From the NCBI RefSeq assembly GCF_019175385.1, contig NC_083344.1:23196380-23260379 (forward strand): a stretch of 64,000 nt of DNA, read 5' to 3'. Below, one piece after another: positions 1-10,588 of the stretch. Position numbers and translations under genes: made by a program. The notes beneath the pieces were generated by a model. It searched no databases. It had not been told where the DNA came from and saw only the letters and a program-made list of their open reading frames with translations. The number at the start of each line of letters is the position of its first letter. The stretch's first letter is position 1. Source of the DNA: Lycium barbarum. Taxonomy: Eukaryota > Streptophyta > Magnoliopsida > Solanales > Solanaceae.

Positions 1-9
1 AAAGTCAAG

Positions 10-546
10 ATGATCCAAGACCGATTTTTGATAGCCCAAAGTCGCCAAAAATCTTATGCGGACAATCGCCGGCGAGACTTAGAATTTCAGGTTGATGATT
101 GGGTATTTTTTATGGTGTCGCCAATGAAAGGGGTGATGAGATTTGGCAAGAAAGGACAGTTAAGTCCTCGATACATTGGACCTTATAAGATTATCCGCAA
201 GGTGGGTCATGTAGCCTACGAGTTGGACTTACCTTCAGAGCTTGAATCAGTCCACCCAGTTTTTCATGTCTCAATGCTCCACCAGTGTATTGGAGATCCT
301 ACGAGGATTGTTCCGATTGATGATGTTCAAGTGACAGAAAGGCTAGCATATGAAGAAGTGCCCATTGCCGTCTTGGATAGGCAAGTACGAAGACTTCGAA
401 ATAAGGAAGTAGCTTCAGTCAAAGTCTTGTAGCGGAATGACAACCGAGAGGAAATTACTTGGGAAGAAGAAGAGAGTATGAAGTCCAAGTACCCACACTT
501 ATTCCAATCCCCTGGAGAGGTTCAAGATGAAACACCAACATTATGA
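10..546 (+). pseudogene. Element A pol tail: integrase C-terminus and chromodomain-like tail
   Basis: The frame reads the C-terminal part of a gypsy integrase (QSRQKSYADNRRRDLEF, then GKKGQLSPRYIGPYKI and the VHPVFHVSMLHQC stretch), followed by the chromodomain-like segment VLDRQVRRLRNKEVASVKVL. A TAG at 430-432 replaces the tryptophan codon found here in relatives. The frame then continues with conserved residues (EEITWEEEESMKSKYPHLF) to a natural TGA at 544-546. In living chromoviruses this tail is thought to guide integration to heterochromatin. Here the stop would remove the second half of the chromodomain. The N-terminal part is outside the window. Confidence 0.9.
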
Positions 547-714
547 GGTATGTATGCTTACTTTTCATGATTTTGGTCGTGTGTGGCCAATTTATATTGC
601 TATGGTATTGTGGCCCTGTGAGGCAATATTATTATAGGTTGTTGTGACAAAATGGTAGTGCCATATTACAGGGGAAACTCTAGCGAAATTTTCGTAGAAT
701 TCCCGAGTGTTTAA

Positions 715-749
715 CATTCGAGGACGAATGTACCAAAAGGGGGGAAGAA
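715..749 (+). other. Palindromic motif and polypurine tract of element A
   Basis: The 16-base palindrome CATTCGAGGACGAATG sits just before a purine run (AAAAGGGGGGAAGAA) that abuts the LTR start at 750. Such a purine run primes plus-strand DNA synthesis in LTR retrotransposons. The same palindrome and tract occur beside the LTRs of B, D, I and the non-autonomous element. Confidence 0.85.
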
Positions 750-1082
750 TGTTAAACCTTGGAAATTTCATGTCGTCGTGTAGTGAGTAAACCACTGCGA
801 GCTTAAGGATAACAGGAAGTTCTTAAGACTATAAGACGAATATTTGGTGGTCTTAGAATGCGTACGTTAAGATCTTGAAGTTATATGAATTGATGAATAA
901 GAATTTATAAGGACGAGCGGAGTATAAGTGGGGTTTAAGAAAGGTTACATAAATTATTGCGTTAAGAATTGTTTGGCAAGACCTTGACAAGTGTTAAACA
1001 AGTGTTAAGAAGGTTGTATAAGGATTGGAGATCAAACGAAACGACGAGAACAACTTCGGAAAAACTGTGAGTTACACGACCA

Positions 1083-1217
1083 TGTTATACGGCCCGTGGA
1101 ATGTTATACGGACCGTATAACTCAACAGCAACTATGTGTTCCATGGTGGTGAACCATGGACACTTATACGGCCCGTGAAAAGTTATACGGACCGTATAAG
1201 TGGTCCGTATAAGTCCC
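1083..1217. repeat. Palindrome cluster in LTR A
   Basis: Several overlapping inverted repeats share the core TACGGNCCGTA. The clearest is GTTATACGGACCGTATAAC at 1103-1121, a perfect palindrome apart from its central base. A second copy lies at about 1183-1199, and a separate inverted repeat, TCCATGG/CCATGGA, sits between them. The cluster lies just upstream of the TATA-like sequence, so a promoter role is possible but not shown. Confidence 0.8.
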
Positions 1218-2207
1218 GACGGGCTGATTTTCTCCAAGTATTTAAATGGGATCTCATTTCATTTTATTCATTCTCCTCACTTCACCACTTCTCTCCAAGC
1301 TTCTAGAGTGTTCCATACACACTTCATACACAAGCATTCAAAGGAAAGCAAAGATCAATATCAAGAATTCATTTGAATCAAGTGCAAGAAGCTCACTAGG
1401 GTTCCTCCAAGTCAAGAATTCTCTTGGGAGTGAAGTTAGGGTTTTCTCCAAGTAAAGTATTGCCAATTAAAACCCGTTCCTACGCATTCAAAGGTGAGTT
1501 TCATGATTATTCCATATGGTTTAAGGTATTAAAAAGTTGAAACACTTGGATTATGGAAGAAAATGGAAAATGGATTACAAAAGATGAGATTAGTGGCAAT
1601 TGTGAATAGTAGAATAATATGAATCATGAATCTTCATATGTTGAGATTGTAATCATGTTATGAACGATGTTAGTAGTATGAGAAAAACATTAGATGAGAA
1701 TGAATGTAACGTTGTGGTATGATTATGACTATGGATGACCATGACAGTAAATTGTAGGAATTGAATAATTGTGATGACATTATGAATGTTATTATTGACG
1801 TTGAGAGTTGAAATATGATATGGAGAAAGTAGTAGAAACAAAGGAAATGCTGCCAAATTTTCTTTAGCTTTAGTAAGTATGTTTAAGTAATCGATTAACT
1901 AATGATAATGCAAATTCTCTTGAAGGTAGAAATAAGAATATTGAAGAGGAACGTTCAAGAGATAGAGTAGCTAAACGAAAAGGTATGTGAGGCTAGTCCT
2001 TTCTTTCTATGGCATGAATCCGATGGCATGATTTCTCCTTCCTCTCCATGAATTCTCTATATCCCAGAATGCCAAGAGTCTATGATCATGAATAGCCATA
2101 TGAGATAAGAGATATGTTATGAATTCAATAATGATGATGATGAGTTAAGTACAAAGATTCTAGAGTTCATGATATGATGTTCCTATAATGCTAATGATGT
2201 CATATGT

Positions 2208-2485
2208 TGTATACACTCACCTCATATACTATTCCCTTCAAGGTGAGGCAGAATACCATTAAGTTAATGATGTCCTTCATTGTATCCACTCACCTTACAT
2301 ATTACTTCCTTCAAGGTGAGGCAGAATACCATAAAGTTAAAGATGTTGTCTATTGTATATACTCACCTCATACATTATTTCCTTCAAGGTGAGGCAGAAT
2401 ACCATAAAGTTAATGACGTCGTTTATTGTATACACTCACCTTATATATATACTATTTCCTTCAAGGTGAGGCAGAATACTTATAG
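2208..2485 (+). repeat. 73-bp tandem repeat, about 3.9 copies, in LTR A
   Basis: Unit starts are at 2208, 2281, 2354 and 2427, an exact 73-bp period. Each unit carries an inverted pair CTCACCT...AAGGTGAG about 20 bases apart. Solo LTR A2 has only two units (from 5150), and LTR E has a single related copy near 39155, so copy number changes between relatives. Confidence 0.92.
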
Positions 2486-3120
2486 ATGTTCAATAATGGA
2501 ATCGGGGGTTCACGACCTTTTGTCACCTCGATAAAGTATATCTATCTTTTAGTTATTATACATGCATTATGATGAGTATATGTTGATGACATTACACCGT
2601 GCCTATATGGACGGGCAGACACACCACTAGTGGGCCGCTTATACCCCGGACGCGGGAGGCCTGGACGCAGGTTAATTATTATCACACCGTACCTATATGG
2701 ACGGGCAGCTTATGCTTATACACTGTACATTTATGCATACATGACACGATGATGATTATGAGTAAGCCAGCATGCATTATTTCTTCTATGATTGACAGTC
2801 AGATACAAATGCTCCTTATTGATACTTCTTTTGTTTCATTGACATATCATTATTGTTTATGCCTCTCGTACTCATTACAATGTTCATATTGACGTTCATT
2901 TTCTTTGGACGCTGTGTTCATGCCCACAGGTAGACAAGGAGGTGATCTTGATCCAGACTCGTAGGAGCTAGTAGCTGATTTGAGAGCACTCCATTGTTCC
3001 GGAGGTGCCTTGATTGTTCTTTTGCGTATATTTGTATATTTTGGGCACGACGGGGTCCTGTCCCGTCTATATGTCTAGTACTCTAGTAGAGGCTCGTAGA
3101 TACGCAGTATGGGTTATATG

Positions 3121-3123
<3 letters not shown>

Positions 3124-3157
<34 letters not shown>
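3124..3157. repeat. TA microsatellite
   Basis: An uninterrupted TA run near the 3' end of LTR A. The matching position of LTR A2 (about 8458-8468) has only a short remnant. Confidence 0.95.
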
Positions 3158-3160
<3 letters not shown>

Positions 3161-3342
3161 TTGATGGCCGAAAGGCTTATGTATATAAAAGTGTTTATGT
3201 TCTCAAAAGAAAAATGATTTTCCATATGACTTAAGTATGAATTTGATAAAAGGACGTTTAATGAGCATGACGAGTAGTAGAACGAGGGGTGCTCGGTGGT
3301 TAGCCCCGGGTACCCGTTGCGGCCCCTAGTCGGGTCTTGACA

Positions 3343-3631
3343 TGAAGTCGTGACCCACATATTAATAATTGGAAGCCAAAAGGCTACAGCGGTCCGGTTC
3401 GACGAGCAGGTCGACGGCCCATCGACGTGTCGACGGTCCGTCGACTTGCCCGTCGACCTGCGCCTGCAGAATGCATGGCTGCGGAACCCTGTCGACGCCG
3501 CACAACGACGACCAGTAGACAGGTTCGACGACCCGTCGATCTTGACTAGTGTCCTACAGGTTTTTCTTATTCAGCTCAGGTCGCGTCGATTCAATTCGTT
3601 CAACTTATAATCCTGTAAATTTCCAGGAATA
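3343..3631 (-). repeat. Element B 3' LTR, left fragment
   Basis: This stretch aligns with 36394-36674 of element B's 5' LTR, both on the minus strand. It includes B's palindrome cluster of GTCGACGGNCCGTCGAC type (about 3403-3540). It ends in GAATA (3627-3631), the target site of solo LTR A2, and B's LTR resumes after that insertion. The rest of this LTR is left of element A, outside the window. Confidence 0.88.
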
Positions 3632-5149
3632 TGTTACACCTTGGAAATTTCATGTCGTCGCATAGTGAATGAACCAATGCGAGCTTGAGGGTAACAGGAA
3701 GTTCTTAAGACTATAAGATGAATATTTGGTGGTCTTAGAATGCGTACGTTAAGATCTTGAAGCTATATGAATTGATGGAATAAGGATTGATAAGGGATAA
3801 GTGGAGTATAAGTGAGGTTTGGGAAAGGTTTCGTAAATTATTGTGTGAAGAATTGTTTGGTAAGGTCTTAAGGATGAGTTATAGGGATGTTTAGATCATT
3901 AATGAAGTATTAAACAAGTGTTAAGAAGGTTGTATAAGGATTGGAGATCAAACGAAACGACGAGAACAATTTCGGAAAAACTGTGAGTTGCACGACCACA
4001 TTATACGGCCCGTGAAATGTTATACGGACCGTATAATGGTCCGTATAACCCAACAGCAACTATGTGTTCCATGGTGGTGAACCACAGACACTTATATGGC
4101 CCGTGAAATGTTCTACGAACCGTATAAGAGGTCCGTATAAGTCCCGACAGGCTGAGTTATTCTAAGTATTTAAATGTGATCCCACTTCATTTTATTCATT
4201 TTCCTCACTTCACCCCTTCTCTCCAAACTTCTAGAGGGTTCCATACACATTTCATATACAAGAATTCAAAGGAAAGCTATCAAGAATTCAAGTGAATCAT
4301 GTGCAAGAAGCTCACCAGGGTTCCTCCAAATCAAGAATTCTCTTGGGAGTGAAGTTAGGGTTTTCTCCAAGTAAAGTATTTCCAACCAAAACCCGTTCCT
4401 ACACATTCAAAGGTGAGTTTCACGATTATTCCATGTTGTTAAAGGTAAGGAAAAGTTGAAACACTTGGATTATGGAAGAAAATGGAAAATGGATTACAAA
4501 AGATGAGATTAATGGCAATTGTGAATAGTAGATTCATATGACTCATGAATATTGATATGTTGAGATTTTAATCACGTTATGAACGATGTTAGGAGTATGA
4601 GAGAAACATTAGATGAGAATGAATGTAACGTTGTAGTATGATTATGACTATGAATGACCTTGACAGGAAATTGTAGGGATTGGATAATGATGAATTGACT
4701 AAAGTCATTTATGATGATACTATGAATGTTATTATTGACGTTTTGGAATTGAAATGTGATATGGGGAAAAGTTGTATAAACAAAGAAAATGCTGCTCATT
4801 TTTCTTTAGCTTTAGTAAGTACGTTTAAGTAATCGATTAACTAATGTTCATGGGACCTCTCTTGAAGGAAGAACCGTGGGCATTGAAGGGGAGCAAGCAA
4901 GCGATAGATTAGTTAAACGGAAAAGGTATGTGAGGCTAGTCCTTTCTTTCTATGGCATGAATCCGATGGCATGATTTCTCCTTCCTCTCCATGAATTCTC
5001 TATATCCGGAAAGCCAAGAGTCTATGATTATGAATAGCCATATGAGATAAGAGATATGTTATGAGTTCAATAATGATGATGATGAGTTAGGTATAAACAT
5101 TCTAGAGTTCATGATATGATGTTCCCGTAACGCTAATGATGTCGTATGT

Positions 5150-5280
5150 TGTATACACTCACCTTATATACTATTTCCTTCAAGGTGAGGCAGAATACCA
5201 TAAAGTTAATGATGTCATTTATTGTATACACTCACCTTATATGCTATTTCCTTCAAGGTGAGGCATAATACTTATAGATG
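5150..5280 (+). repeat. 73-bp tandem repeat, two copies, in LTR A2
   Basis: The same unit as at 2208-2485, starting at 5150 and 5223, but with two copies instead of about four. Confidence 0.9.
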
Positions 5281-5597
5281 TCCATAATGGAATCGGGGGT
5301 TCACGACCTTATGTCACCTCGATAAAGTATAACTAGCTTTGAGTTATTATACATGCATTATGATGAGTATATTTTGATGATATCACACCGTGCCTATATG
5401 GATGGGCAGACACAACACTGCAGTGGGTAGCTTATACCCCGAACGTGGGAGGCCTGGACGCAGGTTAATTATTATCACACCGTACCTATATGGACAGGCA
5501 GCTTATATATTTATGCATACATGATATGATGATGACTATGAAGTGAGCTAGCATACATTATTTCTTTATGATGGACAGTCAGTTACAGTTGCTCTTT

Positions 5598-8125
5598 TGT
5601 TACACCCCGGAAAATCCTCCGTTGTTGCACAAGTGAATGAACTAGTGAGGAGTACGAGTATACGATATTTCCATGAGTAAGAAATGGCGTTTGATGACCC
5701 CAAGAGAGATTTCAAAGGCATTCGATGTTAGACGAGAAAGTTGGCCAAGAGAAGGCAAGCCATACGATAGGTATCGGAAAGGAAATACGAGTTACGAGTT
5801 AATGAAGCTTTAATGATGTCTTGAATAAGAGTGATAACGTCCCTTAGATTGGTATTGAAGTGTTGAACAAGTGTTAAGAAGGTTCTATAAGGATTGGATA
5901 TCAAACGAATCGACGAAACGAATTTTGGAACCACTGGTGGTTATACGGCCAAACATACTGGTCGTATAAATTATACGGTCCGTATATTTGGGACCGTATA
6001 ATCTACCCAGAAAGGCAAAAGTTTCTGGACAAAATATACGGCCAGACATACTGCCCGTATAAATTATACGGACCGTATGTTGGTCTGTATATACGATCGG
6101 GCAGATTTTTGGTGCATTAAATAAAGGGACCAAGGTTATTTCATTTCACTTCTACTTCCCACCCGTTCTCTCTAAAACATCTCTATACATATATTCCACA
6201 AGAATTCAAGGATTATTAGGGATCAGCAACATAAATCAAGTGAATCAAGTATAAGAAAACCCATTAAAGATCATTCAAGTCAAGAAATCCCAATGGAGAT
6301 AAATTAGGGTTTTTGCTCAAGTGGAGTATTATCAAACAAGGCTTGTTCCTATGACATCTAAGGTAAGGTTTATGATATTTCTATGTTGTTTAAGGTATTT
6401 AAGAGTTGAAATACTCGGAGTGTAGAAAGGTATGGCAAAATGGGTCATGAATGTGGAATAGTGCCATTTTGAGAAATAGTTTGAATTGAGTTATGATTCT
6501 TGATGCATTGTGATGTAAATATGTTATAAATGATGTTGAGAACATGAGATGAGTAATGTACGTGAGTGGACATAGTCGTGTGTTATAGCCATGGATATGG
6601 GTGATTGAAGGTAAACTAAGAAATGTGGATAATATGGATGAATAATGACTATTGTTATGGTATTATGAATGTATTATTGACGTTTGGGAGTTGATATACA
6701 TTATGGAGGAATGTCGTATAAATAAAGGAGATGTTGTCCGATTTTCTCTAGTTTTGGTCATATATGCTAGCTATCGATTCTAATGATAGTATGAATTTAA
6801 TGAAGGTAGAAACGCTATCATTGGAGGAGAGCGCGCAAGTGTAGAATACTTGAACGGAAAAGGTATGTAGGGCTAACACTTCTTTCATAAGGCATGGTTC
6901 TTTGACCAAATATCTAAATCTTCTATAAGACTATAATATTCTTCAAATGATTGATCTTCCGAGCTACTAAGCTCACGATTCTTGATACACCACGATCACA
7001 CAAAGCTCCTCGTATGACGAGTAAGCCTATAAAGATATGTGTGACGAATGAGGATAATAGTAATGACGATATTGATGACGACTATAATGGTAATAGCGAT
7101 GATGATAACGATGACGATGATAATAGTAATGATAATAGTAAAAATGCTTATGAGCTATATGTATGTATGCCCTTGTATGGCTACTATGAAACACCGAGCT
7201 TATATGGCCGGGTAGTATATGTATAGATGTATATAATGTATGTTACGTAACGCGCGCGCACCACTGCAGTTGGGTATGAATGACACTGAGCCTTGGTAGG
7301 GCCAGTTATGTATAACACCGAGCCTTGGTTGGCCGGGTATGTATAATCACCGATCCTAGCTATGGTCGGGTATGCTATGTGAACGATGCGTATATGATAT
7401 GATTACGTATATGATATGGATATGAGCATGAATATGAATATAGTACGAATATGAGTACAGATACGGATACGGATGTATGTACACAATTATGTGCGAGAAA
7501 TGGAAAGTTCCTATGAAAGGCAAGTAAGTGCCTATGACAATGATATCACCATCTGCCATCTTGTGCTATTTCTCATGTTGTTCATTATTCTTCTATATTG
7601 ATATTGATTATGCTTTACATACTCAGTACATTCTTCGTACTGACATCCATTTGTTTGTGGCCGCTGCGTCATGCCCGCAGGTGCACAGGGAGACAGGCTC
7701 AATTCATAGCTGTATTCTCAGAGACTACATTGCAGAGCTCCATTTCATTCGGAGCCATAGCTTTTGGGTACTTATTCTTTTGTGTATATAATTATGGGCA
7801 TAGCGGGGTCTTGTCCCGCTTGTGTGATATGTTATACTCTTCTTAGAGGCTCGTAGACATGTGAATATGGTTAGATGTGTCTGGCCTTGTCGGCCTATAT
7901 TTTGTATATTATTTTGATAGCCTTGACGGCTCATGTATATTGACGTGATATGGATGCCAACCATGATATGAAAGCATTGTCGTCCAATGGGACTAGCATG
8001 AATGGTGATTAGAAATGTATGTTTAATTATGTGGCTCACCTAAATGTAAGTGAAGTGTAAGCCAAGGGGTACCCGGGTGGGCCAGCACTGGGCGCTCGTC
8101 GCGGCCCTCTAGACGGGTCGTGACA
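5598..8125 (+). mobile_element. Solo LTR N (2.5 kb) nested in LTR A2
   Basis: The sequence runs from TGTTACACCCCGG to GGGTCGTGACA and is flanked by perfect TCTTT duplications (5593-5597 and 8126-8130). It has a palindrome cluster with TACGG/CCGTA arms (5941-6110), a CCGGGTATGT-type degenerate repeat (7190-7375), the conserved block at 7619-7690 and the GC hairpin AGCGGGGTCTTGTCCCGCT at 7802-7820. No primer site or coding region is associated with it. Its body resembles the LTRs of D and I more than that of A. Confidence 0.93.
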
Positions 8126-8659
8126 TCTTTATTTGATGCTTCCTTTATCTCCTTGACATGTTATTATTACTTATGCCTCTCATACTCAGTACAATGTTCG
8201 TACTGACATCCGTTTTCTTTGGACGCTGTGTTCATGCCCACAGGTAGACAGGGATATGATCTTGATCCAGACCCGTAGGAGCTAGTAGCTAATTAAGAGC
8301 ACTCCATTGTTCCGGAGGTGCCTTTGACTATTCTTATGTGTATATATGTATATTTTGGGCATGACGGGGTCCTGTCCCGTCCCTATGTCTAACACTCTAG
8401 TAGAGGCTCGTAGATATGCAGTTGTGGGTTATGTGGTCTCACAAGGTTACTATCGTGTATATATATATGATACTATTTTGATAGCCGAAATGCTTATGTT
8501 TATACAAGTATCTATGTTCTCAAATGAAAAAAATGATTTTTTTATGATTGAGTACGAATTTGATAAAATAATGTTTAATGAGTATGATGATTAGTAGAAC
8601 GAGAGGTGCTCAGTGGTTAGCCCCGGGTACCCGTCACGGCACCTAGTCGGGTCGTGATA

Positions 8660-8794
8660 GATTACCTGCCAGTACCATTTCACACGGGGTAAGACACTTT
8701 CTATCTCCAAAACTCGGGCTCGGGTCTGGATTCCCAAGGCATGCCCAACTTGGAAATCATAAGTTCTACTACTACGAAAGCGAGGGGTGTAACA
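8660..8794 (-). repeat. Element B 3' LTR, right fragment
   Basis: B's LTR resumes after the A2 duplication (8660-8664) and ends in GGTGTAACA at 8794. On the minus strand this is the TGTTACACC start of the 3' LTR, next to B's polypurine tract. It matches 36675-36804 of the 5' LTR with scattered differences. Confidence 0.88.
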
Positions 8795-8835
8795 TTCTTT
8801 CCCCCTTAGGAACATTCGTCCTCGAATGTTCGAAT
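8795..8835 (-). other. Element B polypurine tract and palindromic motif
   Basis: Read on the minus strand, a CTAAGGGGGAAAGAA-type purine tract adjoins the 3' LTR and is preceded by the CATTCGAGGACGAATG-type palindrome (about 8813-8830). Confidence 0.82.
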
Positions 8836-8844
8836 AACCCTGGG

Positions 8845-10588
8845 TTATAAAAATCTCGACAGAGTTTCCCCTGTACTTATACCAATCCGTCCTGTACACA
8901 ACAACCCAAAATAATGCCTCACAGAGCCACACACTGTAACACACAATACCATGGTCTCACGCAACCCAATCACGATAACTGAAATGAAAACAATACCTGG
9001 GGAAAGTGATGTCTCCGACTGCACCTCCGGTACTGCTGGGAACAAATGCGGGTACTTAATCTTCATCGCTTCTTCCGCTTCCCAAGTCACTTTTTCAACA
9101 TTCTTATTCTACCACAAGACTTTAACGGAGGCTACATCTTTAGTTCGCAATCGACGGACCTGCCTATCCAATATAGCCACCGGAACCTCTTCGTTTGATA
9201 ACTGCTCTGTCACCTAGATATCATTCATTGGTACAACTCTTGAAGGATCCCCGATACACTTACGAAGCATTGATACATGAAATACTGGGTGTACCGATTC
9301 TAACTCAGAAGGCAATTCTAGTTCATATGCCACTGTACCCAGTACACGACTGATCTTATATGGTCCAATGTATCGAGGGCTCAGCTTACCCTTCTTACCA
9401 ACCCTCATCACTCCCTTCATAGGTGAAATTTTTAGGAACACCCAGTCGCCCATTTTGAACTCTAGCTTACGTCGCCGATTATCCGCATAAGATTTCTGTC
9501 GGCTCTGGGCTGTTAGCAACCTCTCTCTAATTACCTTGACCTTATCAACTGCTTATTGAATTAAGTATGGGCCTAGCAACTGATTCTCCCCAACATCAAA
9601 CCATCCTATGGGCGATTTATACCACTGCCCATATAAGGCCTCATAAGGACCCATCTGAATACTTGAATGGTAACTGTTGTTATATCCGAACTTGATAAGA
9701 GGCAAATGATCCTCCCAACTACCCTGAAATTCAAACACACAAGCTCTGAGCATATCCTCAAGGGTCTGTACGGCTCGCTCTGCTTGCCCATCTGTCTGTG
9801 GGTGAAATGCAGGGCTGAGACTTACCTGAGTCCCCAATCCTCGCTGAAAAGACTTCCAGGATCTGGCTATGAACTGTGCTCCCTATCTGAAATAATGGTT
9901 GAAGGAACACCATGGAGTCGTACTATCTCCTTAAGATAAAGCCTTGCATAATCCTCGGCGTCATGAGTAGTTCTGATATGCAGAAAGTGAGCTGACTTTA
10001 TGAGCCTATCAACTACGACCCATATCGAATCACACTTTTTCTAAGTACGGGGCAACCCCATAATGAAGTCCATATTAATCACCTCCAACTTCCATGTCGG
10101 AATCTCCATAGCCTGCAATAGACCTCCAGGCTTTTGGTGTTCTATTTTGACCTGTTGACAATTCGAACACCGAGCGACAAATTCTGCTATATCTCTTTTA
10201 TACCATCCCACCAATAAACTTCTTTGAGGTCATGGTACATCTTTGTTGAGCCTGGATGAATAGAATAATAGGAGTAATGTGCCTCTCCCACAATCTGCTG
10301 ACGGAGTCCTACAACACTAAGGACACACAATATACCTTGATATCTGAATACTCCATCACCTGTGATCACAAAGGGCATTTTTTCTTTCTGTGGTGCTGTA
10401 TCTCGGTAATGAACTAGAACCGGATCCTCATACTGACGCTCCTTTATTTCAACTACCAAGGACGATACCGCTGTGTCTTGAACAGTAACTCCTGCATCAC
10501 CTGAGTCTAGAAATCGAACTCCGAGGCTAGCTAATCGATGAACTTCACGGACCATTTCTCTTCTCTCTGGCGATATGTGAAACAAGCT
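8845..10588 (-). pseudogene. Element B integrase and chromodomain-like tail, broken
   Basis: Read on the minus strand from the junction at 10588, this holds the zinc-binding HHCC region (HYSYYSIHPG...CSNCQQVK), the integrase core with its three acidic positions (MDFIMGLP, IISDRGAQF, TDGQAERAVQ), the C-terminal domain (DNRRRKLEF...SPRYIGPYKI) and the chromodomain-like tail ending MKIKYPHLF. Several stops interrupt it: one after GLPRT near 10040, one after PYLIQ near 9553, a TAG before VTEQ near 9217, and a TAG after VKVLW near 9109. The first part of pol lies at 31263-33129. Element D separates the two halves, with AAGCT duplicated at 10584-10588 and 31263-31267. The product would be inactive. 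Confidence 0.9.

Larger units (their letters stand above)
1..3342 (+). mobile_element. Element A: Ty3/gypsy chromovirus, 3' part only
   Basis: This is the right-hand end of a plus-strand LTR retrotransposon whose 5' LTR, gag and most of pol lie left of the window. It contains the pol tail (10-546), a short untranslated stretch with a palindromic motif and polypurine tract (about 715-749) and a complete 3' LTR (750-3342). The bases after the LTR, TGAAG at 3343-3347, are sequence of element B's LTR, so A was inserted into B's 3' LTR. The matching left target duplication is outside the window and cannot be checked. Confidence 0.9.
750..3342 (+). repeat. Element A 3' LTR (2.6 kb)
   Basis: The LTR starts TGTTAAACCTTGG and ends GTCGGGTCTTGACA. 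Within it are a palindrome cluster at about 1083-1217, a TATA-like TATTTAAAT at about 1240, a 73-bp tandem repeat (2208-2485), a conserved block at 2868-2935, a GC hairpin at 3049-3067 and a TA microsatellite. Solo LTR A2 (3632-8659) is the same family. The short frames inside it have no recognisable protein and no consistent coding pattern. Confidence 0.9.
3632..8659 (+). mobile_element. Solo LTR A2 (A family), interrupted by solo LTR N
   Basis: The sequence starts TGTTACACCTTGG and ends GTCGTGATA and aligns along its length with LTR A. Removing the nested N insertion leaves about 2.5 kb. It is flanked by GAATA (3627-3631) and GATTA (8660-8664), a 5-bp duplication with one later change. B's other LTR has the unoccupied site, GAATA at 36670-36674, which confirms the insertion point. 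No gag or pol is present, so this is a recombination-derived solo LTR. Confidence 0.9.

Noticed and set aside
2208..2485. CRISPR-like array
   Set aside because: The 73-bp units are contiguous tandem copies with no unique spacers, lie in a plant LTR, and have no associated genes.
6951..7226. Asp/Asn-rich 91-residue frame in solo LTR N as an acidic protein gene
   Set aside because: The Asp/Asn run comes from an imperfect GAT/AAT-rich simple repeat (about 7050-7150) in an LTR. D's LTRs have the same repeat region without an open frame.
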